The translations under genes were made by a program, and so were the position numbers. A stretch of DNA of 64,000 bases from Hyphomicrobiales bacterium. GTDB taxonomy: Bacteria > Pseudomonadota > Alphaproteobacteria > Rhizobiales > Rhizobiaceae. The notes beneath the pieces were generated by a model. That model had not been told where the DNA came from. It made no database searches and worked only from the letters and a program-made list of their open reading frames with translations. The stretch spans positions 1-64,000 of the forward strand of contig UCEZ01000035.1 of NCBI GenBank assembly GCA_900471525.1, given 5' to 3'. Positions within the stretch are counted from its first letter, which is position 1, and each line of letters starts with the position of its first letter. Of this stretch, positions 9,276 to 18,728 are shown in pieces.

Positions 9276-10064
9276 ATGCAGTATTCTCTCATGATCAAAG
9301 GCGTCCTGCTGGATATCTCCGGCGTGCTTTGTGATGGCAACGCGGTGATGCCTGGGGCCGTCGAGTCGGTGTCGCACTTGCGCGCTGCCGAAATCCCTAT
9401 CAGGTTCCTGACAAACACAACGCGGCAATCCAAACATCAGCTTATTCAACAACTCCAGTCGTTCGGCATCGGCGCGGCTCCGCACGAGGTGTTCACACCG
9501 GTTGCGGCCGCCCGTGCCTGGCTGGATAAGAACGGTTACGCGCCGCATTTGCTGGTCCATCCCGACCTTGAGGAAGACTTCGCCGATTGTCGCACTGAAG
9601 GACCGGTTGCGATCGTTCTCGGCGATGCGGCTCAGCGTTTTACCTATGACAATATGAATGCGGCCTTCCGCGAACTGCAGAATGGTGCACCATTTCTAGC
9701 ACTTGCCCGCAACCGGGTGTTCCGCGATCTTGACGGGCATCTCAGTCTGGATGCAGGCCCCTTCGTCGAGGCGCTCGAATGTGCCAATGGCACGAAGGCG
9801 AGGCTTTTCGGCAAGCCGTCGCCGGAATTCTTCCGCGCGGCTGTGGCGAGCACCGGTTGCGAACCGGCCGATGTTGCCATGGTGGGCGACGATGCGGAGA
9901 GCGACGTCGCCGGCGCCCTTTCTGCGGGTGTCGGAAAGGGCATTCTCGTTCGGACCGGGAAATATCGCTACGGCGACGAGAACAGTGTCAAACCCGAACC
10001 ATCTGCGGTCGTCGAGGATATCCGGGCAGCTACTAGCTTCATTCTGAAGATGCGTAAGCGCTGA
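9276..10064 (+). CDS. HAD-IIA superfamily phosphatase (LHPP-like)
   Basis: A cytoplasmic 262-residue HAD hydrolase. Motif I is degenerate-looking but recognisable as LLDISGVL (DxSGVL), motif II is FLTNTTR, the lysine of motif III lies in LFGKPSPEFF, and motif IV is MVGDDAESDVAGA. The subfamily with DxSG at the nucleophile includes LHPP, a phospholysine/phosphohistidine phosphatase. The in-frame ATG at 9291 (MIKGVLLD) matches usual family starts and may be the true start, since neither has a clear ribosome site. Confidence 0.88.
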   Translation: MQYSLMIKGVLLDISGVLCDGNAVMPGAVESVSHLRAAEIPIRFLTNTTRQSKHQLIQQLQSFGIGAAPHEVFTPVAAARAWLDKNGYAPHLLVHPDLEEDFADCRTEGPVAIVLGDAAQRFTYDNMNAAFRELQNGAPFLALARNRVFRDLDGHLSLDAGPFVEALECANGTKARLFGKPSPEFFRAAVASTGCEPADVAMVGDDAESDVAGALSAGVGKGILVRTGKYRYGDENSVKPEPSAVVEDIRAATSFILKMRKR

Positions 10065-10618
10065 CACTTGGATCAGAATATCGGGCTGGCGCGTTGAACC
10101 AAATAGGCGTTTATGCGGCGGTAGATTCTGTATAAAACCGCGGCAGATTGTGACGCAGCTCTAAAGCCCCCTCCCCTATTGGGCCGCAGAACCGCAGGCC
10201 CCCTTACTCGCTTCCAATTTTCATTATGCGAACTCCGATTCCATACCGAGAGCAAGTTTTTGCGTGTGCGGTTTATGGCAAAGAATCCCCAAAAACCGCA
10301 CAGCCTGGCCGTTTATGACCCCTTATTGACCGACTGCGCCATGTGCTTATCGAGACGAACTTTGTAAAGCTCGCTGTAACGATACCCGGCGATCAAAGTG
10401 CCTCCGGTCTGCGGTGTATTGCCCATAATCGGACATATGCCGAGCCTTGGGCGACGCCGAACGTCATCGATCCGAGAGGCATCGCTGTGGAAGAACGGTT
10501 TTCCTTTGAGCATCGCTTTCTCGCAAAGAGTCTCGATCTGCCACAAGACACACGACAACAAGGTCCAATCAAAGCTCTGCATGGAACAGCCAATCCAGAC
10601 AATCCAAAGGAATTTACC
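10065..10618. other. Intergenic, no gene seen
   Basis: This stretch lies upstream of the MipA-like gene. The + strand stays open from 10343, but that part has no family resemblance and lies before a signal peptide, so it is read as untranslated leader. No other feature is supported. Confidence 0.5.
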
Positions 10619-11437
10619 TTGAACGCCTTCTGTCGAAAGCCGCTCTTCACCGCTGCATTATTTGGGCTGCTCGCATCCGGACCGGTCCTTGCCGCCGATC
10701 CCGGAGAACAGCCTTCCGACGACTGGACGGTGACGCTGGGCGCGTCCGCGATCCTTGCTCCGCGGTTTCCAGGGGCCAAGGGCTACGACAGCATTCCGAT
10801 ACCGACTTTTGATATAAGACGGTTCGGGACGCCGGAAGTCCGCAGCGCTCCCGATGACAATCCAAGCCTTGCCTTGTTGAATATTTCCGGCTTTGAGATT
10901 GGCCCGGTCGCAGGGTTTCGTGATGGACGCTCGACATCGGACACGAAAGCGCTTGCAGGTATCCATACGATCGACTGGGATGTCGATGCCGGCATTTTCT
11001 TGCAATACTGGGCGGTACAAGACACTTGGCGTTTCCGAACCGAATTCCGGCAAGCCGTATCGAATGGCAGCGGGCTGGTCATCGATGTCGGGTCGGATTG
11101 GTTTTACCAGCCCTTCGACGGCTGGACGATTTCTGCCGGTCCCCGCGCGTCGTTCGGGGATGGCGCCTACATGAAAAGCTATTTTGGTGTGACTTCGGGC
11201 GACGCCGCTCGAAACGGCCGGCTCTCGTCTTTCGACACCAGCGGCGGTCTGAAGTCTGTCGGATTGACGGTGTCCGTAAGCCATAAAATCGACCCCGATT
11301 GGTCTATTCATGTTTACGATCGGTTCGATCGTATGGTGGGCGATGCTGCAGACAGCCCCATCATCGCCAGGATTGGCGATGCCAACCAAAACATCGTCGG
11401 CATCACCTTGAAAAAGTCTTTCAACATAAAGTTTTGA
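10619..11437 (+). CDS. MipA/OmpV family outer-membrane protein
   Basis: A 272-residue beta-barrel protein. I chose TTG 10619 because it starts a standard signal peptide (residues 1-26, ending ASGPVLAA) and has AAAGGAA six bases upstream. The mature part begins with DWTVTLGASAILAPRFPGAK, the MipA/OmpV opening, then repeated amphipathic strands, and ends with an aromatic residue (KKSFNIKF) as outer-membrane barrels do. Family members act as scaffolds or porins; the specific role is unknown. Confidence 0.88.
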   Translation: MNAFCRKPLFTAALFGLLASGPVLAADPGEQPSDDWTVTLGASAILAPRFPGAKGYDSIPIPTFDIRRFGTPEVRSAPDDNPSLALLNISGFEIGPVAGFRDGRSTSDTKALAGIHTIDWDVDAGIFLQYWAVQDTWRFRTEFRQAVSNGSGLVIDVGSDWFYQPFDGWTISAGPRASFGDGAYMKSYFGVTSGDAARNGRLSSFDTSGGLKSVGLTVSVSHKIDPDWSIHVYDRFDRMVGDAADSPIIARIGDANQNIVGITLKKSFNIKF

Positions 11438-11441
11438 ACCG

Positions 11442-11457
11442 ACGATCGTGCGATCGT
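11442..11457 (+). terminator. Short hairpin after mipA-like gene
   Basis: A perfect palindrome, ACGATCG-TG-CGATCGT, starts four bases after the stop codon. There is no T run, so termination is only possible, not shown. Confidence 0.3.
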
Positions 11458-11506
11458 TCTGTCTGGATCCACCTGTAACACCTGCGAAACTTAGGACATG
11501 TAGAAT

Positions 11507-11974
11507 TTGACCGCGCTATTAAATGGAACTACCACGTTCTCTTCATCCCAGGCGCTTGCATCGACATTTAATCTGCGCATCACGATAGCGTCGAAAGATA
11601 TTGATCAGCTGGGGCATGTGAACAATGCCGTGTATCTTCACTGGGTCCAGGAAGCGGTTTTGAGCTACTGGCATCATATCGCCCCCGGCGAAGCCACATC
11701 CAGACTGCTTTGGGTCGCTCTCAAGCATGAGATCAAATATCGCGTGCCCTTGTTTCTGAACGATCGCGTGGATGCCTTGGTTACAGCCAAAGAGGCGCGC
11801 GGGTCTCAAGCGTCATTTACAACGCTTATCAAGCGAGGCAATGAGCTGTCTGCCGAGATCCAAAGTTCCTGGTGCTGCATCGATGCCATGACACGCCGCC
11901 CCCGCAGGCTTGCACAGGAGATTGTTCGGCTGTTTCTGCCGGACACAAATTCAGGACATTCAACGGGATGTTAA
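11507..11974 (+). CDS. Acyl-CoA thioesterase (4HBT hotdog fold, YbgC/FadM type)
   Basis: A 155-residue protein. The hotdog signature DIDQLGHVNNAVYLHWVQEA holds the catalytic aspartate of the 4-hydroxybenzoyl-CoA thioesterase family. It would hydrolyse acyl-CoA thioesters in the cytoplasm. The TTG at 11507 is the first in-frame start; the core domain starts around residue 20. It is a separate unit from the divergent SDR gene. Confidence 0.82.
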   Translation: MTALLNGTTTFSSSQALASTFNLRITIASKDIDQLGHVNNAVYLHWVQEAVLSYWHHIAPGEATSRLLWVALKHEIKYRVPLFLNDRVDALVTAKEARGSQASFTTLIKRGNELSAEIQSSWCCIDAMTRRPRRLAQEIVRLFLPDTNSGHSTGC

Positions 11975-12052
11975 AAGCGAGTGGAACTTCTTGCTGAAGC
12001 CTGCTCCATGCCACGCGCCTCGCCGCTGACAGCCAGCATCTCTTCGCAGCTT

Positions 12053-12832
12053 TCAAGGCACGCCCGGGAGTGGTGGTATTTCCTTGCCCATCACCCACCC
12101 CGTCACGGATTTGGGCAGGATACGGGCCAGACGCACGAGCCACCGCCACCGGAACGGAAACAGGTAGTCCGTCTTTTCTTTTCGCAAGGCATAATGGATG
12201 TGGCGGACGGCCGTGTCCTCGGAGATTTCCATCGGTGCCGGCATGCCATCATTCAAAGTCTGCTCCGTGGCGACGAAACCCGGATAGATGGAAAGGAATT
12301 TTATTCCATAGCTGCCAAACTCAACGCGCGCCGCATCGAATAGAAGTCTCGCCGCGCCCTTTGCGGCCGAATACGGACCTTGCAGCGGCACACCGAGAAA
12401 CCCCGCCAAGGAGTTGGTTTGGGCGACGATGCCGCTACGCTGCTTCATCATCTGGTGTAAAACCGGCATAAGATAATTGACCACGACGTCGTAGTTCGAT
12501 CGCATATAATCCTTCACGTCGGCGGCCGTCATCGTGCGCAAGTCGAGCGCGGGCGCACCGCCAGCATTCAGAAGAACCATGTCGATCCGGCCGAATTCGG
12601 TGATCACCGCTTCCACCACACCGGCTGCGGCGACCTCGTCGCGCGCATCGGCGGCGATAGCGAAGCATTCGCCGCCGGCAATTCTGATACGCTCCGCAAC
12701 ACGGTCCAGCAGCAGCTGACGCCGCGCCGTCACGGCAACACGCGCACCATCGGCGGCGAGGCGTATCGCGACTCCGCGCCCCATGCCGGAGGAGGCTCCG
12801 ACGATCAATATACATTTTCCCCTGAAGTCCAT
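12053..12832 (-). CDS. SDR-family NAD(P)-dependent oxidoreductase
   Basis: A 259-residue classical short-chain dehydrogenase. It has the glycine motif GASSGMGRG (about residues 12-20), the NAG motif (LLNAGG), and the catalytic Tyr-Lys pair in PYSAAKGAA. A C-terminal helical extension (FPFRWRWLVRLARILPKS) resembles membrane-associated SDRs. It begins at ATG 12832 with GGAG upstream. It is the last gene on the minus-strand arm of the catabolic locus, about 118 bp after the aldolase-like gene. Confidence 0.9.
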   Translation of the reverse strand: MDFRGKCILIVGASSGMGRGVAIRLAADGARVAVTARRQLLLDRVAERIRIAGGECFAIAADARDEVAAAGVVEAVITEFGRIDMVLLNAGGAPALDLRTMTAADVKDYMRSNYDVVVNYLMPVLHQMMKQRSGIVAQTNSLAGFLGVPLQGPYSAAKGAARLLFDAARVEFGSYGIKFLSIYPGFVATEQTLNDGMPAPMEISEDTAVRHIHYALRKEKTDYLFPFRWRWLVRLARILPKSVTGWVMGKEIPPLPGVP

Positions 12833-12949
12833 CGTCTGTCTCCTCGCTTGCGTTTACGCACCTTTCGCCCTGCATCAAGCGCGCTCCTCCGCTTGTATGC
12901 TCAATTCTGTTTTATATGCACCGCGCCGCGCGGCTGTCCGGCGTCGGCC

Positions 12950-13597
12950 TCAATAGCCGGCTTTCGGAATCGCCCGTTCACCGCGATTGTGACTTGTCGT
13001 TGCCAGCTTCTCGTCGCGCCGCAACCGGCTGTTTGCTACATAGCGGATAAGCCAGGGAATCCGTTTTATCCGTCGGCCTGTCATTGCGGCGAGAATGTAT
13101 GCCTTGGCGCATTTCTCAAAAAGCTCGGCATTGAGCATCACCTTTTCCAGTGTCATGCCGAAGCAGAGGACATGTCTATCAAGCGCGAAAGCATTGGCGC
13201 CTGACGACAACACCGCGTAAAGGCCACCATCCTCCGGCAGCCTGGAGATGCGCTGCACTTGCAGTCCCAGATGCCTGATTTGCTCGTCGAACACGCCGGG
13301 CATCGAACGATCCATCTGCGCCAGGGTCGCCGCCCAAACCTGCTTGCCCGATAGGATGGCGCCGACATCGGCTCGAGCGCTGTAGACCCTGTGATGCGCA
13401 TCCGCGGGTCTGTCCGCAAGGGCCGTCCACAGGACGGTTTCCGGAACATCCTGCAGCGTGCGCAATTCGACCCGCGCGAAGGCGTTCAGCTCGGGAAGAC
13501 GCTGCGACAGGGTATCTCCGGGCTTCATCAATCCCTTGCCTGCAAGCCGTGCGGCCGCTTGGCAGAGCCTTTCCTCTATCGTGTCCTTGTTTTCCAT
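12950..13597 (-). CDS. Class II aldolase/adducin-like protein, metal site degenerate
   Basis: About 215 residues. The ATG at 13597 has GAGG six bases upstream. It aligns in layout with the class II aldolase/adducin family (an N-terminal helix region, GDTLSQRLP, then FALDRHVLCFGMTLEKVM near the C-terminus). The segment where active enzymes carry the HTH zinc ligands reads AILSGKQVWAATLAQ and lacks the histidines. It may be non-catalytic or regulatory. It overlaps the end of the aminotransferase frame region, within one operon. Confidence 0.7.
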   Translation of the reverse strand: MENKDTIEERLCQAAARLAGKGLMKPGDTLSQRLPELNAFARVELRTLQDVPETVLWTALADRPADAHHRVYSARADVGAILSGKQVWAATLAQMDRSMPGVFDEQIRHLGLQVQRISRLPEDGGLYAVLSSGANAFALDRHVLCFGMTLEKVMLNAELFEKCAKAYILAAMTGRRIKRIPWLIRYVANSRLRRDEKLATTSHNRGERAIPKAGY

Positions 13598-13608
13598 TTT
13601 TCGCCTCA

Positions 13609-15069
13609 TCAAACCAGTTTAAACACGGATTCAAAGCGGTTGAGGGCGTTGTCGATCACCTCGTCCGTATCGGCCAAACTGGTATAAATGCGGCTTCCGG
13701 CAAGTGTCAGAACACCGTGGGCAAGATAGGCCGCACCCATTTCTTCCATCACGTGCTTGCGCTTGCTGGCCTCCTTCATCAACTTGATCGGATTACGCAT
13801 GCTCATCAACAGCACAGCCGATGTCTGCAAATGGACGATGGAGCCGAAGTTGTAGGTGACATATGGCAGACCGAGCCGGTTGATGATCTCGTTCAGCCCC
13901 TTGCAGAGACGATCGCCCGCCCGGCCCGCTACAACAGGCGCATTCGTCCGCGCCATCTCGCTGATGGCGTGATAGCCGGCCACGCAGGATAGCGGGTTGG
14001 CCGACAGTGTTCCGCCGACAAAGGCGCGCTTGCTGCTCGTGCCGATACCCCCCGCCAAAAGCATCATCACCGCCTTGGAGCCGCCTATCCCGCCCGCCAT
14101 CAAGTAGCCGCCTGTCAGGCACTTGCCGAAGACCGTCAGATCGGGGCGAACGCCGAAATAGCCCTGCGCACCGCCCATGCCGACGCGGAAGCCGGTGACA
14201 ACCTCATCGAAGATAAGCAGCGCATCGAATTCGTCGCACAATGCCCGAAGTTGCTTGTTGTAGTCGCGCAAAGCCGGCCGCGTGCCGCTTTCGGGTCCGA
14301 GCGGTTCCACGATGATCGCCGCGGTGCCGCCACGCACCTTGTTCATCCATAGTTTGCGACGCAGCGTCCCGAGTTCATTCGGAAACACTTCCTGGGTATA
14401 GGCGGTTGTTCCCTTGGGGATGCCGATCGCTTCACGCCGCCCGGTTCCCGGGACGCGCATGCCGTAGACCATCTGGTCGCTCCAGCCATGATAAGCGCCG
14501 CCGACCTTGATGATCCATTTCTTGCCGGTAAACGCGCGTGCCAACCGGACTGCGCCCATGACGGCTTCGGTGCCGGAACCCAGCATACGGAACATCTCAT
14601 TGGCTGGCATGTAGTGGCGGATCAGTTCGGCCAGTTTGACTTCGTATTCGTGGAACAGGCCTGTCACCGGTCCGCATTCATTGATCAATTGAAGCGCCTT
14701 TTCCCGGACTGGAAGATAGTTCGAGCCCAGCAGCGTCGGGCCACCAGCCTGCAGAAAGTCGATATAGCGGTTTCCGTCGGCATCCCACATATAGGCTCCG
14801 TCACACCGGGTTGCCGCCAACGGAAACGGATGATTGAAGGCAAGATTGTGTTGTACACCGCCCGGAATGACTTTTGCCGTGCGCTCGGCAAGTGCCTTCG
14901 ACGTCTGACATTTTTGGTCGAAATATTCGAGAACCTTGGGCATGGCGTCCTTGCGAATGCCGCGCGGTGGTTGCCGCAGCAAAGCGTTCAAACGGTCCAT
15001 CACATCGTTGGTGTCGGGCCAGGCACTGATTCCATGGGATGTTTCGGGAACTTTCGAGACTATGTTCAT
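13609..15069 (-). CDS. Class III aminotransferase (glutamate-1-semialdehyde mutase-like)
   Basis: A 486-residue PLP enzyme. The PLP lysine lies in TVFGKCLTGGYLMAGGIGG, the cofactor-binding aspartate in LLIFDEVVTGFRVG, and SGTEAVMGAVRLARAFTGK is the phosphate-binding region. An N-terminal extension of about 45 residues precedes the fold. It starts at ATG 15069, overlapping the stop of the aldolase gene (ATGA). It probably acts on an amino or keto intermediate of the pathway encoded by the operon (inference). Confidence 0.92.
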   Translation of the reverse strand: MNIVSKVPETSHGISAWPDTNDVMDRLNALLRQPPRGIRKDAMPKVLEYFDQKCQTSKALAERTAKVIPGGVQHNLAFNHPFPLAATRCDGAYMWDADGNRYIDFLQAGGPTLLGSNYLPVREKALQLINECGPVTGLFHEYEVKLAELIRHYMPANEMFRMLGSGTEAVMGAVRLARAFTGKKWIIKVGGAYHGWSDQMVYGMRVPGTGRREAIGIPKGTTAYTQEVFPNELGTLRRKLWMNKVRGGTAAIIVEPLGPESGTRPALRDYNKQLRALCDEFDALLIFDEVVTGFRVGMGGAQGYFGVRPDLTVFGKCLTGGYLMAGGIGGSKAVMMLLAGGIGTSSKRAFVGGTLSANPLSCVAGYHAISEMARTNAPVVAGRAGDRLCKGLNEIINRLGLPYVTYNFGSIVHLQTSAVLLMSMRNPIKLMKEASKRKHVMEEMGAAYLAHGVLTLAGSRIYTSLADTDEVIDNALNRFESVFKLV

Positions 15070-15725
15070 GCGTTGATATCCTCCTTGCAAGCCGCGTTCA
15101 GGCAATTCAAAGCGAGCTTGACGACGTGGTCATCCGAGCCCCGGCGGGTCGAGATCAGGTTCTTGAGGTAGCAGGCCGCGGCCGCCTCGATCTTGGCTAT
15201 CATGCCCGTGGCGGCATCCAGCGTCGGCGACGCGCAGATAACACCGTGGCTGGCCATCAGGTAGGCAAAGAGGTTCGGCCGCAATGCCTTGGAAAAGGCG
15301 TTGGCGAGCATTCTTGTGCCTGACGGTTTGTAGGGAACCAGGCCGATATATTCGCCGAACAGCCTGCTGTCGGTGTTCGGCGGCCATGGCAAGACCTCGT
15401 GCAGCAGAGATGCTGCACTGGCGATGGGCTGATGGGTATGCACGCTCGCCAGCCGGGTTGGATGCAGATTCAGCATCCTGGAATGTAATCCCTGCTCGAC
15501 GGATGCTGGTTTTGTGCCTTCCAACTGCTCCAGTGTGTCGAGACGCAGCACGGCCACGTCGACTGCGGTTATCGTGTAGTAATCCGTGGCGGACGGGGTC
15601 ACCGCGAACCGCGTTTCATCAAGCCGCACGCCGATATTTCCGCCCGTTCCGGCAAAATACCCCTTGTCGGCAAAGACGCGGCACATGTCCGCAACCTGTT
15701 GTCGTTGCGCTTTGAATCTAGCCAT
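15066..15725 (-). CDS. Class II aldolase (fuculose-phosphate aldolase/MtnB-like)
   Basis: A 219-residue zinc aldolase-like enzyme. It has GTGGNIGVRLDE (the phosphate-binding loop), the zinc ligand motif SVHTHQP, and a later MASHGVICASP that holds a further zinc ligand. It keeps the metal ligands that its paralogue at 12950-13597 lacks. It overlaps the kinase upstream by 8 bp and the aminotransferase downstream by 4 bp. A kinase followed by an aldolase is the usual order in sugar-phosphate catabolism. Confidence 0.9.
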   Translation of the reverse strand: MARFKAQRQQVADMCRVFADKGYFAGTGGNIGVRLDETRFAVTPSATDYYTITAVDVAVLRLDTLEQLEGTKPASVEQGLHSRMLNLHPTRLASVHTHQPIASAASLLHEVLPWPPNTDSRLFGEYIGLVPYKPSGTRMLANAFSKALRPNLFAYLMASHGVICASPTLDAATGMIAKIEAAAACYLKNLISTRRGSDDHVVKLALNCLNAACKEDINA

Positions 15726-17346
15726 TTTGCCTGCCTTTGGATCCGTTCAAACGTCGATAGAGTGGCGCCAACCGATGGTGAAGTTCGGTGAAGACACCGA
15801 ACCGGTCGTCGTAGAGATTTCGCAAGGCCGGGTTGGGCTCGAAGACCTGAGCAGTCTCCACGCATTTGACGCCATCCTCGAAGCTCGTCAGGCCCAGTCC
15901 CACCGAGCCGATGATAGCTGCGCCGACCGCATTCGCCTTGAGAGGATCACGCAGCTGCTTGATCGGCACGTTGAGGACATCAGCAAATATCTGGCACCAG
16001 GCATTTGAGAGCGCGCCGCCGCCGATGATCGTCAGATGCGGCGGGCGGCGGGCAAGGAACCGGGTGACCGGCTTCATCATCCACCGCGTGTTCAGCGCCG
16101 TCCCTTCAAACACTGCACGCACCAGCGTTTCGCGGTTGTGATCCATGCTCAGGTTGAACAGGGCCGCCCTCAGCGACCGATCGTCTACCGGACAACGCTC
16201 GCCGAACAGCCAAGGCAGATACATGAGCCCGTCCGCACCAGCTGGCGTGCGGGCCGCGATATCGTCGAGGGTTTCGTAGATATCCGGCGAAGGTTCCGTG
16301 TCGATGAGACCATCATCGTGGAAGATGATGCGATCTTTCAGGAAAGCGATGTTATTGGCGCCGCTCGATTGCAGGGCGATCATCAGATATTTCGACGGCG
16401 CCGCGCAGGGAACCGACGCAATCTGATCCATCACGCTCGTTTTCTTGAACGGGACGTGCGCGGCGATCCACGAAGAGGACCCCACATAGAGGTGAGCGTC
16501 GTGGTCGGCATAGGTGCCGGCACCGATCGCTGCGGCCGAATTGTCGATGGCGCCCGCAATCACCTTGGTTCGCGGAGAAAGGCCGAGCGTCTCTGCGACC
16601 GCCGGGAGGAGATCGCCGACAATGTCGGTGCAGCGGACGAGCTCGGGAAACTTGTCACGCGCCAGTCCGCTCATCGCGACCAGCCCGTCATCATAGCGGA
16701 TATTGTTAAGGTCCCTGTTGTCGGTGACCCATGACGTCAGGATAGAGTCCTGCGTCGCGACGAAACGCCCGGTCAGTCTCAGGACGAAATAGTCGAGGGC
16801 ATTGAGGAATTTATACGTCCGTTCATAGATCTCGGGGAAACTGTCCCGGATCAACAACATGTGGGCTGCGGGATCTTTGCCTGAAAGGGCCGGCGCGCCA
16901 CCGCATAGCCTCAGCCATTTCTGAAGCTTTATCGGATCATAGCCCGCAACCTTGAACGAGCCCCGCATCTGGCGCTTCAGATTGGCCGCACCGCGCATAT
17001 CCATCCAGATAATGCCATTCATCAGGGCCTTGCCGTTGCGATCGACGGCAATCGTGGCTTCGCCCTGGGTGGATGAGCAAATGGCCACGATGCGGTCCGG
17101 CGGGACATCCGCGACACTCAGAAGCTCGCGGCTCGCGTCGAGAAAAGCCTGCCACCAGTCCTCCGGCCTTTGTTCAGCGCCGACCTGCCCAACAACCACG
17201 ATGGATACCGGCCGGAACGCCCACGCGACAACGCGGCCGGAAACGGTGACGAGGCCGACCTTGCACCCGCTTGTCCCAAGATCGATGGACAGGATGCAGC
17301 GTTCCGTGTTCGATTGAGGGAAGGCGTGCGCGCTAATGTAAGTCAC
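15718..17346 (-). CDS. FGGY-family carbohydrate kinase (xylulokinase-like)
   Basis: A 542-residue actin-fold kinase. LSIDLGTSGCKVGLV (about residues 19-33) is the phosphate 1 motif, GIIWMDMRG the substrate region, and LTIIGGGALSNAWCQIFADV with the following KANAVGAAIIGS the adenosine motif. It phosphorylates a sugar or polyol; the true substrate cannot be read. It is first in the minus-strand operon, with the AraC-type regulator just upstream on the same strand. Confidence 0.92.
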   Translation of the reverse strand: MTYISAHAFPQSNTERCILSIDLGTSGCKVGLVTVSGRVVAWAFRPVSIVVVGQVGAEQRPEDWWQAFLDASRELLSVADVPPDRIVAICSSTQGEATIAVDRNGKALMNGIIWMDMRGAANLKRQMRGSFKVAGYDPIKLQKWLRLCGGAPALSGKDPAAHMLLIRDSFPEIYERTYKFLNALDYFVLRLTGRFVATQDSILTSWVTDNRDLNNIRYDDGLVAMSGLARDKFPELVRCTDIVGDLLPAVAETLGLSPRTKVIAGAIDNSAAAIGAGTYADHDAHLYVGSSSWIAAHVPFKKTSVMDQIASVPCAAPSKYLMIALQSSGANNIAFLKDRIIFHDDGLIDTEPSPDIYETLDDIAARTPAGADGLMYLPWLFGERCPVDDRSLRAALFNLSMDHNRETLVRAVFEGTALNTRWMMKPVTRFLARRPPHLTIIGGGALSNAWCQIFADVLNVPIKQLRDPLKANAVGAAIIGSVGLGLTSFEDGVKCVETAQVFEPNPALRNLYDDRFGVFTELHHRLAPLYRRLNGSKGRQNG

Positions 17347-17421
17347 TCCCGACGGTTTTGTGATCGTCAGGATAGGCGCGAGAGCCGCCAGAACTAGTGA
17401 TAGTGAATGCCGATTAGGGGT

Positions 17422-18471
17422 CTATTTCGGCCATACCGCCAGGATGTCGCGCCGCAAACTACCAGGTGTGCTGCCGGTCCAGCGCCGAAACGCGCGGCGA
17501 AAATTATGGGTATCCGTGAATCCGACGGCAAAGGCGATCTGTCCGACGGACAATTGCGGATTGGCAAGCAGTTCCAACGCCCGGTTCTTACGCAGGTCGT
17601 CCAACAGGGATTGAAAGGACACGCCGTACTCTGTCAAACGACGCCGCAGTGTTCTTTCGCTCAGGCAAAGGTCACGCGCAATCTTCTCGATATGCGGCTG
17701 TTCGTGGAGGTTCTGACGCAATATGCGCTCAACCGACTCGATGATCTCAACCGCCTGACGGTTTCGGGCGCGGCTCTGCTCCAGGAAACTCAATACCTGC
17801 CGATGGCTAAGCAGATCGACCGTCGCCAAGGATTTATTGAACCACGACGGATCGAAGACGAACAGGCTGGCCAATTGTCCGAAGCGGACCTCGCAACCGA
17901 AAATCCTGCGATAGGCATCGGCATAACTTGGAGCGGGATAGCTCAAATCCACACGCCGGGGCTTGAAGCCGTCGCCGACAAGATCGCGCGCTATCGACAT
18001 GAAACTCGCAAATGCCTCTTCTACGAGAAAGATATGGATTTCCGGATCGGAGAAACGGCTGCTGGCAACGACCGCTACCGCATCCTTTTCGGTGTGGATA
18101 CCGAACTCGAGCATGCTGCCGGTGTCCTTCTGCAAGGAAAGCCCAAGGGCGATCGCATCGCCAACCGTCCGGCTGGTGATCATCGCATAGCCGACAAGCC
18201 CGATGGAGGTCAGGCGCTCCCGAATGCCGGTCTCCAGGCCCAAGGCTTGGCCTTTTGCAAATTTCAAAGCGCGGCGGATGATTTCACTGCCCTGCCGGAA
18301 CGATATGCGGCAGGACGGGTCCGAAAGATCATCCGAAGACAGTCCAAGACCAACCATAAGCCGGGACGTATCCATGCCGAGATCGTTCAACGTCGACATG
18401 AGGCATCGCAGCAGAAAGACCGGAATATTGGCTGTTGTATAGCGGGCATCGGAGTCAGTCATGATATCCAT
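17422..18471 (-). CDS. AraC-family transcriptional regulator (OruR/ArgR-like)
   Basis: 349 residues. The N-terminal ligand domain is of the arabinose-binding-like type (about 20-210), and the C-terminal AraC helix-turn-helix pair contains IEKIARDLCLSERTLRRRLT and VGQIAFAVGFTDTHNFRRAF. It lies between the two divergent arms of the catabolic locus, so it most likely controls both the kinase-aldolase operon and the MFS-dehydrogenase-porin operon. Confidence 0.92.
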   Translation of the reverse strand: MDIMTDSDARYTTANIPVFLLRCLMSTLNDLGMDTSRLMVGLGLSSDDLSDPSCRISFRQGSEIIRRALKFAKGQALGLETGIRERLTSIGLVGYAMITSRTVGDAIALGLSLQKDTGSMLEFGIHTEKDAVAVVASSRFSDPEIHIFLVEEAFASFMSIARDLVGDGFKPRRVDLSYPAPSYADAYRRIFGCEVRFGQLASLFVFDPSWFNKSLATVDLLSHRQVLSFLEQSRARNRQAVEIIESVERILRQNLHEQPHIEKIARDLCLSERTLRRRLTEYGVSFQSLLDDLRKNRALELLANPQLSVGQIAFAVGFTDTHNFRRAFRRWTGSTPGSLRRDILAVWPK

Positions 18472-18728
18472 CGATGAAAGCAGTTCGTCGTGGATATGAG
18501 AAGACTATCCGCACTCGATTGCAACCTTGGTCACGGATGACGTCAAGATCAGGAGTTCCCTGACCAGTCCTTTGGCCGGAATTGACCCCTTTCTGGCCCC
18601 GCTTTCCCTTGCGTCCCGAAGCTCCCACCCTGACGATACTTCACCGTGAAAGGCAGAGGTTCGGCACAGAAACGACCCCCTTGGACATCGCGATCAACGG
18701 TTAGCCATTTGGGGGGGGGAAATAAACG
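18472..18728. promoter_or_regulatory. Divergent regulatory region with a nine-G tract
   Basis: This 257-bp spacer separates the divergent AraC gene and the MFS gene and should contain both promoters. A run of nine G at 18711-18719 lies about nine bases before the MFS ATG at 18729, in the ribosome-site position, and no better ribosome site is present. Slippage in the tract could alter translation (inference). Confidence 0.5.

Noticed and set aside
14488-15171. 227-residue + strand frame
   Set aside because: Antisense to the class III aminotransferase gene, whose motifs are clear.
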